Source: Phytophthora quininea (Eukaryota; Oomycota; Peronosporomycetes; Peronosporales; Peronosporaceae). Taken from it: DNA of 43,052 nucleotides. Position 1 is the first letter of the stretch; each line of letters begins with the position of its first letter. Location of the stretch: positions 1 through 43,052 of the forward strand of contig JAAVTG010000360.1 of NCBI GenBank assembly GCA_011947345.1, read 5' to 3'. The position numbers and the translations under genes were made by a program. The notes beneath the pieces are model-generated. The model saw nothing but the letters and a program-made list of their open reading frames with translations. It made no database searches and was not told the origin of the DNA. Of the stretch, positions 42,195-43,052 are shown piece after piece.

Positions 42195-42206
42195 CATTCT
42201 CCATTT
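42195..42206 (+). promoter_or_regulatory. Oomycete initiator, perfect core
   Basis: CATTCTCCATTT is a perfect match to the CATTYYNCAWTT(T) core of the oomycete initiator and lies 48 bp upstream of the ATG at 42254. Confidence 0.65.
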
Positions 42207-42253
42207 CGCGTCAAGAGGTGCAAGCAAGTCCAAGTCCAAGAACCTCCTCACAA

Positions 42254-42820
42254 ATGATCGCAGCACTGAGCAACTCCAACCTGGCGTACGTGCGCCTGGG
42301 GCTGCGCGCCCTGCAGTTCATCTGCTCGCTGTTCGCCATGTCGTTCGCGGCCGCGGGCTTCTACGACGGCGGCGCCACCCACTCGTCCACGTTCGTGCTG
42401 CTCATGGGCTACACGGGTTGGCTCTACGCGCTCTGGTACATTGTCTGTGTGGATCTCTTCCACCTGGTGAGCCGCCCGGCGCTGCGGCTGGAGCAGGCCA
42501 CGGACCTGGCGCTGGCCATCGCCCTGCTGGTGTCGGGCATCTGCCTGGCCACGGTGGACTACGTCAAGCACTGCAGCGACTACAACGACGCCTTCACCAA
42601 GACCATCCACTGCCACAACCTCAAGGCCGCCGTGGCCTTCGACTTCATCGCCATGTTCTTCTTCCTGGCCACGCTGGCGCTGACGTTCGTGGCGCCCTAC
42701 GAGACGCACGCCCCGCACAACGTTCAGGTGGAGGAGCCCGTGCCTTACCACCAGGAAGCCACCCCCACAGGTGCGTTGTCCCCCATCGGCCACCAGGATG
42801 GCCCTGGCTCCAAGGTGTAA
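42254..42820 (+). CDS. Four-TM membrane protein, MARVEL/CASP-like topology
   Basis: 188 aa. The ATG at 42254 is chosen because the frame upstream crosses the initiator and is not conserved in character. Four hydrophobic helices: about residues 14-35, 48-70, 82-104 and 127-150, with a Cys/His-containing loop (CSDYNDAFTKTIHCHN) between helices 3 and 4, short termini and a Pro/His/Glu-rich C-tail facing the cytoplasm. This resembles MARVEL-type or other four-pass proteins of membrane domains; no diagnostic motif fixes the family. Third codon positions are almost all G or C, unlike neighbouring genes, which suggests high expression. Confidence 0.7.
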   Translation: MIAALSNSNLAYVRLGLRALQFICSLFAMSFAAAGFYDGGATHSSTFVLLMGYTGWLYALWYIVCVDLFHLVSRPALRLEQATDLALAIALLVSGICLATVDYVKHCSDYNDAFTKTIHCHNLKAAVAFDFIAMFFFLATLALTFVAPYETHAPHNVQVEEPVPYHQEATPTGALSPIGHQDGPGSKV

Positions 42821-42951
42821 CGGGGGAAGGGCGAGTTTATTTTCCATGCTTTTTGGTCAACAAGCCGGGGGCGAATCGGTCTCAGTTCGGTGGAGTTTTT
42901 AGTTTGCTCGTAGCGACCAACCTTAAGTAGTGAATGCAATTGAAAAAGAGT

Positions 42952-43052
42952 TTAAGGTTGTTTGTTGTTGGTGGTGGTGTTGATGGAGGTCTTTGTGACC
43001 AAGAGCTTCTCGAAGGTGATGCGATTCCCGCTGAGATCGGTTGGTGCCACTC
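42952..43052 (-). CDS. Possible 3' end of a gene running out of the window
   Basis: The minus strand from the window edge is open for about 33 codons (APTDLSGNRITFEKLLVTKTS, then Thr/Asn-rich) to a TAA at 42952-42954. Too short to identify; listed because it could be the C-terminus of a convergent gene. Confidence 0.2.
   Translation of the reverse strand, partial: VAPTDLSGNRITFEKLLVTKTSINTTTNNKQP

Noticed and set aside
42248..42847. 199-codon minus-strand frame opposite the four-TM gene
   Set aside because: Caused by the G/C-rich third positions of the plus-strand gene; low-complexity Arg/Gly/Val content.
1..43052. CRISPR array, rRNA gene or intact tRNA gene
   Set aside because: No regularly spaced direct repeats, no rRNA-like blocks and no complete cloverleaf were seen; the content is eukaryotic.

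Overview
The window looks like nuclear DNA of a Phytophthora-like oomycete (Peronosporales). The signs are a secreted RXLR-dEER effector gene, an NLP (necrosis-inducing protein) gene relic, a bZIP of the oomycete type, short 61-68 bp introns of GT...AG form, and CATTYYNCAWTT-like initiator motifs 35-50 bp upstream of start codons. Species cannot be fixed from sequence alone.

Left part (1-18,300): repeat-rich and gene-poor. It holds a possible Crypton-type relic (80-930, +), a DUF6818/Myb-like gene fragment (1079-1630, -), a three-exon gene of unknown function (1787-2474, -), a C2-like fragment, and a 2OG-oxygenase-like protein fused to a C2H2 finger (3314-4069, +). A broken Helitron Rep/helicase (4942-10991, -) follows, then a non-LTR RNase H relic, a chromodomain Ty3/gypsy integrase tail, the RXLR gene (15414-15914, -) and a 990 bp element with hAT-like inverted ends (16473-17462). 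An NLP pseudogene (18471-19220, +) closes this part.

Middle (19,736-26,835): the catalytic subunit of DNA polymerase epsilon, essentially complete. Six single-base frame breaks, mostly in homopolymer runs, look more like base-calling errors than decay.

26.8-34.9 kb: a head-to-head inverted pair of nearly identical bZIP genes (1083 bp arms, about six differences seen by eye) whose outer homology is much more diverged. Beside it lie a second NLP relic and a hAT transposon (32082-34255) with inverted ends, a perfect 8 bp target duplication and one frameshift in its transposase.

35-38.5 kb: two broken members of oomycete multigene families, one LRR-like (+) and one multi-pass membrane protein (-), meeting tail to tail. 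From 38.7 kb to the end the region looks like ordinary gene space: a single-pass membrane protein, a spliced mitochondrial gene with two tandem Tim21/Coa1-like domains, a hypothetical gene and a four-TM protein with G/C-rich codons.

The layout fits the known contrast in Phytophthora between conserved housekeeping genes and repeat-rich effector regions.
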